The notes under the pieces are model-generated. The model saw nothing but the letters and a program-made list of their open reading frames with translations. It made no database searches and had not been told where the DNA came from. Positions 47,348-56,416 of a DNA stretch of 64,000 nucleotides are shown in pieces (position 1 is the first letter of the stretch; the number at the start of each line of letters is the position of its first letter). A program made the translations under genes and the position numbers. Source of the stretch: JACKOB01 sp024234575 (lineage in GTDB: Bacteria > Pseudomonadota > Gammaproteobacteria > Pseudomonadales > Oleiphilaceae); contig JBPJFZ010000010.1 of the NCBI GenBank assembly GCA_051208035.1, positions 62,001 to 126,000 of the forward strand, read 5' to 3'.

Positions 47348-48691
47348 ATGCTAAAGAAAATTCCATTTGCTCAAGCTTTGCTATTGACAGGCATAGCATT
47401 TAGTAACCCGGCGCTGTCGACAGACCTCGCGACTGCATACAAACTAGCATTGGACTACGACTCAGCAATCGCTGCCTCTAACGCGTCATTGATGGCGCAA
47501 AGAGAAGGTGAATCCCAGGCTTTGGCCGGGCTATTGCCACAAATCAACTTAAGTGCCGGAGCGGCCCATAACGACCGCACTGCAGACCAGGCCGCTGACG
47601 ATAGCTACGTTACATCAACTTACGGGGTTTCGCTGACACAACCCGTCTTTAGAGCACAGACCTGGTTCAGCTACCAAGCTAGCAAAAGCAATACAAAGAT
47701 TGCCGAAGCTCAGTTCGAAATTTCACAGCAGCAACTTATATTAGACGTTTCTACCGCTTACTTTAATGTGTTACGGGCACAGGACCAGTTAACCACGACA
47801 CAAGCTGCAGAAGCCGCGTTTAAAAGACAATGGGAACAATCAAAAGAACGCTTTGACGTTGGCCTGATTGCCATCACCGAAGTGCATGAAGCACGGGCAA
47901 CTTATGACTCAAGCCAAACCGCCAGAATTCGTGCTGAAGGAAACCTGGACATTGCCCTCGAGAGCTTGTCTCGCCTGACTGGCACGCGTATTGATACATT
48001 GTCGATCCTGGCTGAAGACTTCCCTATTACGCAACCGGCCCCCACCAACCTGAATGCCTGGTTAGAACAGTCCCTGGCAAATAACCTTTCGGTCAAAGCC
48101 GGGCGTTACACCCTGGAAACACTTCAGGAATCATTGAAGGTAGAAAAATCGGGTCACTATCCAACGCTGGATCTCTACGCCAGCTATGACAACTCGGATT
48201 TCAACGGCCCATCACCAGCAGACGACAACCAGAATCAGGCAAGCGTCGGACTTTCGTTTAACCTGCCGCTTTACCAGGGCGGGGGTACACAGGCATCGGT
48301 GAAAAAAGCCCGCTATCAAGTTGAGGAAGCACGCCACAACCTTGATACCGTCACCAGAAACGTTAAGTTAGATACCACGCGCTACTATCGAACCATCAAT
48401 ACCGACATTCAAACTGTTAATTCACAAAAGCAGCTGATTGTCTCGCGAGAAAGCGCACTTGAAGCAACCCGCGCAGGTTATTCGGTAGGAACACGAAATA
48501 TTGTGGAGGTATTGGATGCGGAGCGGAACTATTATCTCGCACTTTTCGACTATGCCACTGCACGCTATGATTACGTCATCGACACGCTTCTGATTAAACA
48601 GGCGGCAGGCACCCTTAGCCCACAGGACATTATCGACCTAAACGCCTGGCTGAGACTTGCCCCACCCGCGAGCGCCAGCAGCAACCCTTAG
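47348..48691 (+). CDS. tolC: TolC-family outer-membrane efflux channel
   Basis: A 447-residue outer-membrane channel. It has a signal peptide (MLKKIPFAQALLLTGIAFSNPALS), two OEP repeats (the first with AYKLALDYDSAIAASNASL and LLPQINLSAG, the second starting near LEQSLANNLSVKAGRYTLE) and the conserved VGTRNIVEVLDAERNYYLA segment near the C terminus. It serves tripartite drug pumps and type I secretion. I chose ATG 47348; a GTG eight codons upstream is in frame but would put charged residues in front of the signal peptide. It is divergent from thiC, as in Pseudomonas. Confidence 0.94.
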   Translation: MLKKIPFAQALLLTGIAFSNPALSTDLATAYKLALDYDSAIAASNASLMAQREGESQALAGLLPQINLSAGAAHNDRTADQAADDSYVTSTYGVSLTQPVFRAQTWFSYQASKSNTKIAEAQFEISQQQLILDVSTAYFNVLRAQDQLTTTQAAEAAFKRQWEQSKERFDVGLIAITEVHEARATYDSSQTARIRAEGNLDIALESLSRLTGTRIDTLSILAEDFPITQPAPTNLNAWLEQSLANNLSVKAGRYTLETLQESLKVEKSGHYPTLDLYASYDNSDFNGPSPADDNQNQASVGLSFNLPLYQGGGTQASVKKARYQVEEARHNLDTVTRNVKLDTTRYYRTINTDIQTVNSQKQLIVSRESALEATRAGYSVGTRNIVEVLDAERNYYLALFDYATARYDYVIDTLLIKQAAGTLSPQDIIDLNAWLRLAPPASASSNP

Positions 48692-48697
48692 CGTAGA

Positions 48698-48729
48698 CGG
48701 CAAGGCAGCCTTTTTTCACTGCCTTGCCG
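48698..48729. terminator. Hairpin between tolC and waaA with T-run in the loop
   Basis: A perfect 11-bp stem CGGCAAGGCAG/CTGCCTTGCCG encloses the loop CCTTTTTTCA. It lies between converging genes and probably ends one or both transcripts, but the T-run is in the loop rather than after the stem. Confidence 0.6.
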
Positions 48730-48753
48730 CTTATACCCGCAATTATTAGTCCG

Positions 48754-50031
48754 CTATTGCTGTAAAAAACTATCCAACTGATCCAAAACCTGTTTGAGCG
48801 ACCCACGACTATCCCGCTGAAATCGCTGCGCATTGGCACCTGTTGCAACACTTACGTCTCTATTTTGGAACCACAACTGCAATACCGATTGCAAGGCATG
48901 TTCGTCACGCACCCGAGTCAAGCCCTGTACCTGTTCCAAACGCGCACAAATATCTGCGAAGTTGAAAACATGCTCACCCATAACGATAGGCAACCCCAGG
49001 GCTGCGGGTTCTAACGGATTATGACCACCATGCTGAACCAGACTACCGCCAACAAACGCCACATCCGATGCAGCGTACATACCCATCATTTCGCCCATTG
49101 TATCGCCCACCAGCACATCAATGTCTGCTGATATCGTTTCGGGACAGCTTTTCCTGCCAATTCTATAGCCCGCCCTGGCAGCCAACTGCACGACGTCGTT
49201 AAAGCGTTCTGGGTGTCTCGGCACCAGAATCAGACACAAGTCTGGCAAGGCCTCTTGCAAAGACCTGTGTACCCGCAGCAGCACTTCATCTTCACCGTCG
49301 TGGGTGCTGGCTGCGATCCATACCGGTCTTTGCTGTCCTAATTTTTCACGCAGTGCAGCGCCTTGCTGTAAACACTCATCAGAAACCGCAAGGTCAAATT
49401 TGATACTGCCCGTTACTTTTATATTCGCTGCTGGCACCCCCAGACTTTTAAATCGGTCTGCGTCTGACTGCCCCTGAGAAAGAATAATATCCAAATTACG
49501 CATTAGCGGCCGTGACAACCAGGACACCTTGCCATAACCCCGGGCCGAACGCTCGGACAAGCGAGCGTTAACCAGTGCAACTTTGGCACCAGACAGTCGT
49601 GCGTAATGAATGGTATTGGGCCACAACTCGGTTTCCATAATCACCAGCAATCGCGGGCGAAACTGACGCAAAAACCGCTTGATAGCTCCCGGAGAATCAT
49701 AGGGGGCATACACATGTATCACACTGCTGCCCAAGGCGGCTTGCACACGCTCTGAACCAGTTGGCGTCATGGTGGTAACAATAACGGGCATCGCCGGATG
49801 TCGTTCTTGCAGCGCTCTGATCAAAGGTAAAGCGGCAATCGTTTCACCCACAGACACGGCATGTACCCATATGGATTGATGCGGCACCGTCGCAAGCTCT
49901 TGCGGGTAATAACCCAGCCGCTCCCGCCATCGCTGAGCATACGCCGGTGCTTTGCGCGAGCGGTGCCATAAGCGCAGCAATATCAGGGGATAGAGCATTA
50001 AAAATAAAGCGGTATAAATGAGTCTTCCCAT
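48754..50031 (-). CDS. waaA: 3-deoxy-D-manno-octulosonic acid (Kdo) transferase
   Basis: A GT30 glycosyltransferase that adds Kdo to lipid IVA, linking lipid A to the LPS core at the inner membrane. The protein is 425 residues. It has an N-terminal membrane anchor (about residues 5-22), RERLGYYP, SIWVHAVSVGET (with the catalytic acid region), METELWPN, VNARLSERSARGY, and toward the C terminus FVGGSLVQHGGHNPLEPAALGLPIV. The ATG at 50031 gives the family N terminus. It marks the left edge of the envelope-glycan locus. Confidence 0.96.
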   Translation of the reverse strand: MGRLIYTALFLMLYPLILLRLWHRSRKAPAYAQRWRERLGYYPQELATVPHQSIWVHAVSVGETIAALPLIRALQERHPAMPVIVTTMTPTGSERVQAALGSSVIHVYAPYDSPGAIKRFLRQFRPRLLVIMETELWPNTIHYARLSGAKVALVNARLSERSARGYGKVSWLSRPLMRNLDIILSQGQSDADRFKSLGVPAANIKVTGSIKFDLAVSDECLQQGAALREKLGQQRPVWIAASTHDGEDEVLLRVHRSLQEALPDLCLILVPRHPERFNDVVQLAARAGYRIGRKSCPETISADIDVLVGDTMGEMMGMYAASDVAFVGGSLVQHGGHNPLEPAALGLPIVMGEHVFNFADICARLEQVQGLTRVRDEHALQSVLQLWFQNRDVSVATGANAQRFQRDSRGSLKQVLDQLDSFLQQ

Positions 50032-50272
50032 AAAACAATTCCGTACTTGCGTTTATCGACCATGCTCACCGGCAAGATTTAGCTGCATACTATTGTGCGA
50101 GCTCGACATTGTGCTATACATTTACTTTATTTTCATGGCTGATTTATTTACTAACAATTATTGTCAAAAGCGGCTATATTTTTTGCTCTCGCTATCGCTG
50201 GGTTCGCGCCTCAATATTATGCGTAAACCTTAGCCTGTTTCTGAAGCAAATATTTCTACATGGAGAACCCCT

Positions 50273-51262
50273 TTGTCAGCACCTTTAAGAGTCTGGCTGA
50301 TTACAGATGAAAAGCCCGGACACAAAAACCAGCTTAAGGGTCTTGCACAAAGTCTGGGTCGACTTACTGCCGTTGATATTTCATGGATAGGCACCGACAA
50401 ATTAGATGTGCATTGGTGGCAGCTGATCAACCGTAAAAAGCTCAGTGCCATCCAGCAAGCGGTAAGCAAATTAAACGCTCACCAGGCAACAAACGCGGAT
50501 GCTGAAGCGGCCGCTCCAGATATGGTGATCGGTGCTGGCCATGCAACCCATAAAGCGTTGCTGGCACTTAAAAAAGTTTACCACAGTTTTTCCGTGGTGC
50601 TGATGAAGCCCTCACTGCCTTACCGCTTTTTTGACGCTGCGGTAATTCCCAGCCATGACTCACCACCAGAGCGGGCCGATATTTTAAGCACGCAAGGTGT
50701 GCTGAATGTTGTAAGGCCAAACACAGGTCCTAGAGATGAAGACGGGTTAATACTGATCGGCGGTATATCCAAGCATTACGAGTGGAGCAGCGAAAAGGTA
50801 GTGGCCAGCGTTACCACTATTATCGAGAAAGACCAGCGACACTGGCACCTGACCAACTCCCGTCGCACCCCCGATGACTTTATGCCCTCGTTGCAGACAA
50901 AACTGGCCCAACTGCAACTAACGAGCAGAGTCACACTATGGCCTTATCAGGAAACCCCGCCATCATGGTTGCCCGAGCAACTTACATCAGCCAACCGCGT
51001 ATGGGTGACCCCTGACAGCGTTTCAATGGTCTACGAAGCCCTGACCTCATCCGCACCAACGGGCATCATAGAGTTAACGCCCTCACGCCAGGGAAGAATT
51101 GTTAGGGGGATCGAAAAATTAATCGCCGAGAAAAAACTCTCCACCGTATCGGCCTGGTTAACATCCGGGGTAATTTGCCCACCCGCAATAGATTTTTGCG
51201 AAGCGGATAAAGCCGCAAACTGGCTGTTAAAAATGTACAGGACGCGAAATAAAACCACATAA
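50273..51262 (+). CDS. ELM1-family (PF06258-like) protein, copy 1
   Basis: A 329-residue protein of the family named after plant mitochondrial fission factor ELM1, of unknown activity in bacteria. Its N-terminal motif TDEKPGHKNQLKGL (residues 11-24), GAGHATHKALLAL and TPDSVSMVYEAL are family signatures. The same motifs recur in the protein at 54294-55313. The fold resembles a GT-B glycosyltransferase, and the gene sits between waaA and a GT4 gene, so a sugar-transfer role in LPS core assembly is plausible but unproven. Start is TTG at 50273 with GGAG eight bases upstream; no in-frame ATG gives the N-terminal motif. The GT4 gene follows 16 bases later. Confidence 0.83.
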   Translation: MSAPLRVWLITDEKPGHKNQLKGLAQSLGRLTAVDISWIGTDKLDVHWWQLINRKKLSAIQQAVSKLNAHQATNADAEAAAPDMVIGAGHATHKALLALKKVYHSFSVVLMKPSLPYRFFDAAVIPSHDSPPERADILSTQGVLNVVRPNTGPRDEDGLILIGGISKHYEWSSEKVVASVTTIIEKDQRHWHLTNSRRTPDDFMPSLQTKLAQLQLTSRVTLWPYQETPPSWLPEQLTSANRVWVTPDSVSMVYEALTSSAPTGIIELTPSRQGRIVRGIEKLIAEKKLSTVSAWLTSGVICPPAIDFCEADKAANWLLKMYRTRNKTT

Positions 51263-51278
51263 CAGCTTTGGATAAGTC

Positions 51279-52403
51279 ATGAAAGTTTTACAGGTGCTAC
51301 CCGCACTGCATAGCGGCGGTGTAGAAAAAGGAACGCTGGAAATCGCTGATGCCCTTGTCTCTCAGGGGCATGAGTCATGGGTGTTATCTGCGGGTGGTCG
51401 CCTCGTTAGCCCGTTATGTGATCACGGCACACAACACAAAACCTGGGATATTGGCCGTAAATCACCATTAACGCTGTTACAGATCAGAAAAATAAGAGCT
51501 TGGTTGCAATCCGAAAGTTTCGACATTGTGCATTTACGTTCTCGCATGCCAGCGTGGATTATATGGCAAGCATGGAAAAAGATGCCAAAAGAAACGCGCC
51601 CACGCCTGGTTTCGACCGTGCATGGCATGCACTCGGTCAGCCGATATAGTGAAATCGTCACCTGTGGAGAGCGGGTGATAGCGGTTTCAAAAACGTGCCG
51701 GAATTACATATTGTCGAACTATCCCAAAACAACAGCACAGAAAATCCACCTGATTTATAGGGGGATAGATCCGCAGGAATTCCCCTGGGACTATCAGCCG
51801 GACGACAAATGGAAAAACCAGTTCTTTAGTGATTTTCCAGAACTTCAAAACAGGCCAATCATTACACTGCCCGGTCGATTAACGCGCCTGAAAGGGCATC
51901 ATGACCTCATCAGGATTCTCCAACAGCTGCAACACCACCACCCCCAACTAAAAGCGTTAATTGTGGGAGGGGAAGACCCAAAGCGGCAGGGCTATGCACA
52001 AGAGCTGCGGGCAAAAGTACAATCTGAAGGGTTAGCAACTCAGTGTATTTTTGCAGGCCACCGGTCGGATATGAAAGAAATTTACGCTATCTCAACGGCG
52101 GTTCTTTCACTCTCAAGCAAACCAGAATCCTTTGGTCGAACCGTGCTGGAAGCACTGGCACTGGGCAAACCTGTTGTTGGTTATGGCCATGGTGGGGTCG
52201 GAGAAATACTCGAAGAGCTCTATCCTTTTGGTCGATGCGAAAAGGGTAACTCACAACAAGTTGCAGAAAAGCTGGATTTGCTGCTGCAAGGCAATGCGCC
52301 GTTGCAGCCATCGGCGAACCATACTTTTCTGCTAGAGAACATGAAAGCGCAAACCATTGCGCTCTATGAAGAATTATTGCGCTCGCCGCGCGCCGCTGAT
52401 TAA
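51279..52403 (+). CDS. Glycosyltransferase family 4
   Basis: A 374-residue retaining GT-B glycosyltransferase. The N-terminal acceptor domain starts KVLQVLPALHSGGVEKGTLE, and the C-terminal GT4 nucleotide-sugar domain has LPGRLTRLKGHHDLI, VGGEDPKRQGY and the E-x7-E motif region PESFGRTVLEALALGKPVV (Glu and Glu). It probably adds a hexose or heptose to the LPS core or another envelope glycan; donor and acceptor cannot be read. It is 16 bases behind the ELM1-like gene and probably forms an operon with it. Its TAA stop overlaps the stop of the convergent acyltransferase gene by 4 bases. Confidence 0.9.
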   Translation: MKVLQVLPALHSGGVEKGTLEIADALVSQGHESWVLSAGGRLVSPLCDHGTQHKTWDIGRKSPLTLLQIRKIRAWLQSESFDIVHLRSRMPAWIIWQAWKKMPKETRPRLVSTVHGMHSVSRYSEIVTCGERVIAVSKTCRNYILSNYPKTTAQKIHLIYRGIDPQEFPWDYQPDDKWKNQFFSDFPELQNRPIITLPGRLTRLKGHHDLIRILQQLQHHHPQLKALIVGGEDPKRQGYAQELRAKVQSEGLATQCIFAGHRSDMKEIYAISTAVLSLSSKPESFGRTVLEALALGKPVVGYGHGGVGEILEELYPFGRCEKGNSQQVAEKLDLLLQGNAPLQPSANHTFLLENMKAQTIALYEELLRSPRAAD

Positions 52404-53287
52404 TAAAGTTTGGTTTGCCCCGGTGCCAAACGCCTGAAGCGCTTGTATTCCCACTGATACTGACTGGCAGCCTCAGCGATGGCCAGCTCTACCGACTTAT
52501 TCAGGGCAGTTAGGGATGTTCTTAAGTCTGCAGCAAAGATAGCTTCGTCAACGGTCCGAATACATAACTTGAAGCCTTTTCCAGCCGGCAACCTGATGGC
52601 AAATGCCGTATAGACATCGACGTCTACTTTTTGCAGCATTTTTGATACCAGCACCATGGTATGTGCCTCACGACCAAAGAATGGCGCGAATTCGCAGCTT
52701 TTTTGCGTTGGCACCTGATCTGGCAAGATACCCACTACACCACCCTGCTTGAGTATGGTGAGAAGTCTGGCAACACCCCTCTGGGACGTCGGTACCAGCT
52801 CCGCGCCGGTTTGCCCGCGAGCTTTACTCATTGCTTTTTCGAAGTCAGCCATTTTCGGCGGCTTATACATCGACGCCATTTGATGCATCGACGCCAGATA
52901 GAGCCCCGTCACCTCCCAGTTACCAAGATGAGGTCCTAACAGCATGACGCCGCGACCATCACGTCGGCTTTGTTCCAACAACTCTGTGCCACTGGTCTCA
53001 ACCACCTTTGCGAGCACCTTTTGCGGTTTATTAAACCAGACATAAGAAAGCTCGGTCATGGTTTTCGCCATATCGATCACACTGGCTTTTGCCAATGATT
53101 TTCTCTGGGCTACGTCAAGATCCGGGTAACAAACGTTAATGTTTAACTGGGTAATTTTCGCTGGCCGCAGCTGCAACCACCAGATAACACAACCAATACC
53201 TGCACCAATAGTCTGATTGACACGCAATGGCAACAAGGCCAAAGCTTTCATAAAAAACACCGCTATCGTGACAATAATTTTTTCCAT
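52400..53287 (-). CDS. LpxL/HtrB-family lipid A acyltransferase
   Basis: A 295-residue acyltransferase of the lipid A late-acylation family (LpxL/LpxM/MsbB type). It has an N-terminal membrane anchor (about residues 5-40) and the H-x4-E active site GPHLGNWE (His120, Glu125), plus GVVGILPDQVP downstream. It transfers a secondary acyl chain, such as laurate, from acyl-ACP. I chose ATG 53287 (MEKIIVTIAVFFMKAL) over GTG 53296 because of a GAG at suitable spacing. Which position it acylates is not visible. It points against its neighbours and converges with the GT4 gene. Confidence 0.88.
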   Translation of the reverse strand: MEKIIVTIAVFFMKALALLPLRVNQTIGAGIGCVIWWLQLRPAKITQLNINVCYPDLDVAQRKSLAKASVIDMAKTMTELSYVWFNKPQKVLAKVVETSGTELLEQSRRDGRGVMLLGPHLGNWEVTGLYLASMHQMASMYKPPKMADFEKAMSKARGQTGAELVPTSQRGVARLLTILKQGGVVGILPDQVPTQKSCEFAPFFGREAHTMVLVSKMLQKVDVDVYTAFAIRLPAGKGFKLCIRTVDEAIFAADLRTSLTALNKSVELAIAEAASQYQWEYKRFRRLAPGQTKLY

Positions 53288-53488
53288 AGCACTCACTCAA
53301 TCTGTAGACAGCCGCCCGTTAGAGCAAACGGGAGTTTACCAAGATGCCAGGAACATTCCCAAACATGAATATCAATAAAGTCGTGACGTCCCGGCTACCC
53401 GCGCAAAGCTAAGTCGATTAACGCCAGCAAATATACTAAAGTATGCCCGTCATCCAAGTAGAACAGCGAAGGTCAGCTGACAAACATT

Positions 53489-54274
53489 ATGCTTTTATCT
53501 CTTTTTTCTCGACGCAAGCCGGCAATCGCAGACTGCTATCCCAGAGTGCTGATGTATCACATGGTGAGTGATCATCGACCGAAAGCCAAATTTAATAAGC
53601 TTCGCGTGACCCCGAAAAACTTTGATTCTCAAATTCGGTGGCTTAAAGAAAACGGCTGGAAATTTGTAACCATGTCGCAGCTGCTTGACGCCTCCCCCAG
53701 TCAGCCAGCAAACCATGACGGCGTTGAAAAACTGGTGGCCATCACGTTTGATGACGGATTTGAAGATAACTACACGCATGCGTTACCGATACTGCAAAAA
53801 TACGATGCGAAAGCGACACTTTACTTAGTTGTCGACCGGCACGACCGGGACTGGTCAACCTACAAAAAAGCCCATCACAATAGTGGTGAATTGATGCGAG
53901 AGACAAAGCTGTCAGACTCACAAGTAAAAGAAATGCTGGCTTCTGGTATTTTTGAACTCGGCGGACATACGCAAACCCACGCGAATCTAGCAACAATATC
54001 TGCGGATGACAAAGCGTTTGAGATTGGCACCGCCCGCCTGACGCTGGAAGCAACATTCGACACACCAGTCACCAGTTTTGCCTACCCTTTTGGCATCTAT
54101 ACCGCCGATGACCCTGCGATGGTAAAGCAGTTTGGCTATAGCAATGCCGTGCTGGCCGAAGGCGGCATTGAAACAACGCTGCATGAGCGCCCATTTGAAA
54201 TTCGCCGGATTAAAGTCAGCGGCAAAGACAGCCTAAGACAGTTTTGCCGCCGCATGCGATTGGGGCATAAGTAG
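53489..54274 (+). CDS. Polysaccharide deacetylase (NodB/CE4 type)
   Basis: A 261-residue carbohydrate esterase family 4 enzyme. The metal and catalytic motif is ITFDDGFEDN (Asp88 catalytic base, Asp89 metal ligand), the metal histidines lie in GGHTQTH (His160, His164), and the substrate groove motif is FAYPFGIYT. No signal peptide is visible, so it may act on a lipid-linked sugar at the cytoplasmic face rather than in the periplasm. Located among LPS genes, it probably removes an N-acetyl from a hexosamine in the core or O-chain. It is short and contains no extra domain. The gene stands alone on the plus strand. Confidence 0.88.
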   Translation: MLLSLFSRRKPAIADCYPRVLMYHMVSDHRPKAKFNKLRVTPKNFDSQIRWLKENGWKFVTMSQLLDASPSQPANHDGVEKLVAITFDDGFEDNYTHALPILQKYDAKATLYLVVDRHDRDWSTYKKAHHNSGELMRETKLSDSQVKEMLASGIFELGGHTQTHANLATISADDKAFEIGTARLTLEATFDTPVTSFAYPFGIYTADDPAMVKQFGYSNAVLAEGGIETTLHERPFEIRRIKVSGKDSLRQFCRRMRLGHK

Positions 54275-54293
54275 GAAAAACAGACTAAAGGTG

Positions 54294-55313
54294 CTATTCA
54301 GCAAGATAGGCAACTAGCTGATCCAGCCAGTTTTGCGGATTGAATGTGTGAAAGTGGGAATCTGCCAGAATCGGCGCGGCTGGCAGCGCAGCAATACCAA
54401 CAACTTCCAAAAATCGCTGTTTTTCAAGACTTTTCAGCATTACCTGGTAATCTTCATTTGCCGCCGATAATTCGGTAATCAACGCCGTGACGGGCTTTTT
54501 CGCGGTCACAGACTCCATCAGCATGGTCATGGAGTCAGCCGTGCAGTAGATACGCTCAGCTGCGCCCATGTAGGCATATGCAATTGACTCTTTTGATTCG
54601 CTATACCAGGTCGCTCTGGCGATTGTATTGGGATCCATATGCTGTTTAAGAATCGCCTCTGCCGCACGCCCTGTTCTAGGGGATGTTGAGATCAGCCAGC
54701 GAATACCCTGCTTCGCTGCAATAGCATTGGCGGCAACGGCGATAGACTTCCAGTCATCAGCAGAATAACTAAAACCGGCACCGTCACCACCACAAAACAA
54801 CGCCCAAAGCCGCTGCCCCTGGCACTGTGCAATTATCGGCGCAGCTTTCTCCTGCAGCGCCTCGTCGTCAATTGGCACCGGCACAATATCGGTAACGATA
54901 TTATTGTCACACCCAATAGGTAACGCCGTAATTACGCGGCCAAAGAGTGAGGCATTCATACGCCGCAGTGTACCCAGAAAAACCGACTTGGCCTGCTTAT
55001 TATGCGCAACGATGGCATTAATAAAGCGCGTATTGCCACCAGCCGAAATCACCAGATCGACGTTTTCATTGGCTAACACCTGGAGCACGTCTTGCTTAAA
55101 AAATCTCTTTACCAGCACATTCGCTAATTCAGGTTGATTGGCATTTAAAAGTTTCTCCATTGGCCAACGCAACCAGCCATGCGCAACGTGAACATCTACC
55201 CAACGCACATTCATATTGAGTCTTTTTTGCAGAAGAAACAGCACCCCTTTACTTTGATTAAAGTGGCCTGGCCTGCCGTCACTAATCACCACGGTATTAA
55301 TCACTTCAGGCAC
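54294..55313 (-). CDS. ELM1-family (PF06258-like) protein, copy 2
   Basis: A 339-residue paralogue of the protein at 50273-51262. The N-terminal motif SDGRPGHFNQSKGV (residues 11-24) aligns position by position with TDEKPGHKNQLKGL of copy 1 (shared Asp12, Pro15-Gly-His17, Asn19-Gln, Lys22-Gly). ISAGGNTRFINAIV and TADSMTMLMESV correspond to the other copy-1 motifs. Start GTG at 55313 has GGGAG nine bases upstream and overlaps the end of the GT2 gene by 8 bases, so the two are translationally coupled. Tight linkage to a glycosyltransferase and NeuABC genes argues for a role in surface glycan synthesis. The biochemical activity is not known. Confidence 0.83.
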   Translation of the reverse strand: MPEVINTVVISDGRPGHFNQSKGVLFLLQKRLNMNVRWVDVHVAHGWLRWPMEKLLNANQPELANVLVKRFFKQDVLQVLANENVDLVISAGGNTRFINAIVAHNKQAKSVFLGTLRRMNASLFGRVITALPIGCDNNIVTDIVPVPIDDEALQEKAAPIIAQCQGQRLWALFCGGDGAGFSYSADDWKSIAVAANAIAAKQGIRWLISTSPRTGRAAEAILKQHMDPNTIARATWYSESKESIAYAYMGAAERIYCTADSMTMLMESVTAKKPVTALITELSAANEDYQVMLKSLEKQRFLEVVGIAALPAAPILADSHFHTFNPQNWLDQLVAYLAE

Positions 55314-56262
55314 CGCGGCGCACTCCCTTAAGCTGCAGGAAGTAACTACGCGTATCTTCTATCCACTGCACAATACCTTTAGGCAACGCTCTTCTGGAAC
55401 GGAGGTAAAACAACAATGCTTTAACTTTTGTGGCGCCAATTGACTGCTGGCGACAATGCTTCCAATAGGTGGAAATCATCTTCCTGTAAACGACCTGTTT
55501 GTTTGTATCACTGAGCTTAAGATGACTTTGCAGAAAACGGTAATACGTTAAAAACTGATCATGATGCTGCTGCGTCTTATCATTCGATAAGTGCGGTGCA
55601 TCGGTGACCGGCATAATCAAAGCATTTTCGTGCCACATCAACATTCTGGATGATACGGCTCCCAATCTGAGTGGCAATGAAATATCTTGAATAAACACAC
55701 CGGTGTCACATCCTTGCGCCTTCACAAAAGTGTCGCGCTTTACCATTAGCGACATACGAACCAGGCTATGGCTGCAGACATAATCAACCGGCGAGTCAAT
55801 TACATCGACGACCGCCTCGGCACTGGTGCTCATCGCCAATAATTCTGGCAGGCTCTTGTCAGTACGCAGGGTCTTTCCGTAGATAAAATCTGCCTGATGC
55901 GTCTCCAGCAACGTCAGCATATTCTGCAGTAAATGAAGCGGCGCGATGTCATCACCATCAATCAAAAACAAGTAATCACCCTGCGCTTGTGATGCGGCTT
56001 TGTTCACGCTAACACTTGGGCCGGAGTTTACGTCATTCTGCATCACTCGCTTATGAGGTGCATCAGCAAGCTGAGACTCGACCACTGCAAAAGAGTTATC
56101 GGTTGAGCAATCGTCGATAAAAATATACTCGATACTTTCTTCGGGCAGTTGTCGACGTAATGAGGCAATGGTATCGACCACACTTGCACTTTTGTTATAA
56201 ACGGTACAGACAACACTGACGCGGATGTTTGCGAGCTTTGATTGTTTTTCTGACGTTGGCAT
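55306..56262 (-). CDS. Glycosyltransferase family 2
   Basis: A 318-residue inverting GT-A glycosyltransferase. The N-terminal donor-binding region reads VSVVCTVYNKSASVVDTI, with IFIDDCSTDNS and the metal-binding DGDD in YLFLIDGDD. The C-terminal half (HENALIMPVTDAPHL onward) has no recognised domain. The start is ambiguous: ATG 56262 has AGGA close upstream, ATG 56292 has AAGG at a longer distance and would give 328 residues, and the frame is open to 56364. It overlaps ELM1 copy 2 by 8 bases and lies 154 bases after neuC. Donor sugar unknown. Confidence 0.87.
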   Translation of the reverse strand: MPTSEKQSKLANIRVSVVCTVYNKSASVVDTIASLRRQLPEESIEYIFIDDCSTDNSFAVVESQLADAPHKRVMQNDVNSGPSVSVNKAASQAQGDYLFLIDGDDIAPLHLLQNMLTLLETHQADFIYGKTLRTDKSLPELLAMSTSAEAVVDVIDSPVDYVCSHSLVRMSLMVKRDTFVKAQGCDTGVFIQDISLPLRLGAVSSRMLMWHENALIMPVTDAPHLSNDKTQQHHDQFLTYYRFLQSHLKLSDTNKQVVYRKMISTYWKHCRQQSIGATKVKALLFYLRSRRALPKGIVQWIEDTRSYFLQLKGVRRGA

Positions 56263-56416
56263 AGCGTCCTGTTCATTTTGAATTGAGCCCATACTATAGA
56301 GCCTTTTTACTGTTGCACAAAATAAGTGCATGACTTGTGACAGAAATTTTAGCTTGATAGGCAAATATCATTACAATAAATAAGGATATATAACAAGACA
56401 GCCGAGACAAGGGCAG

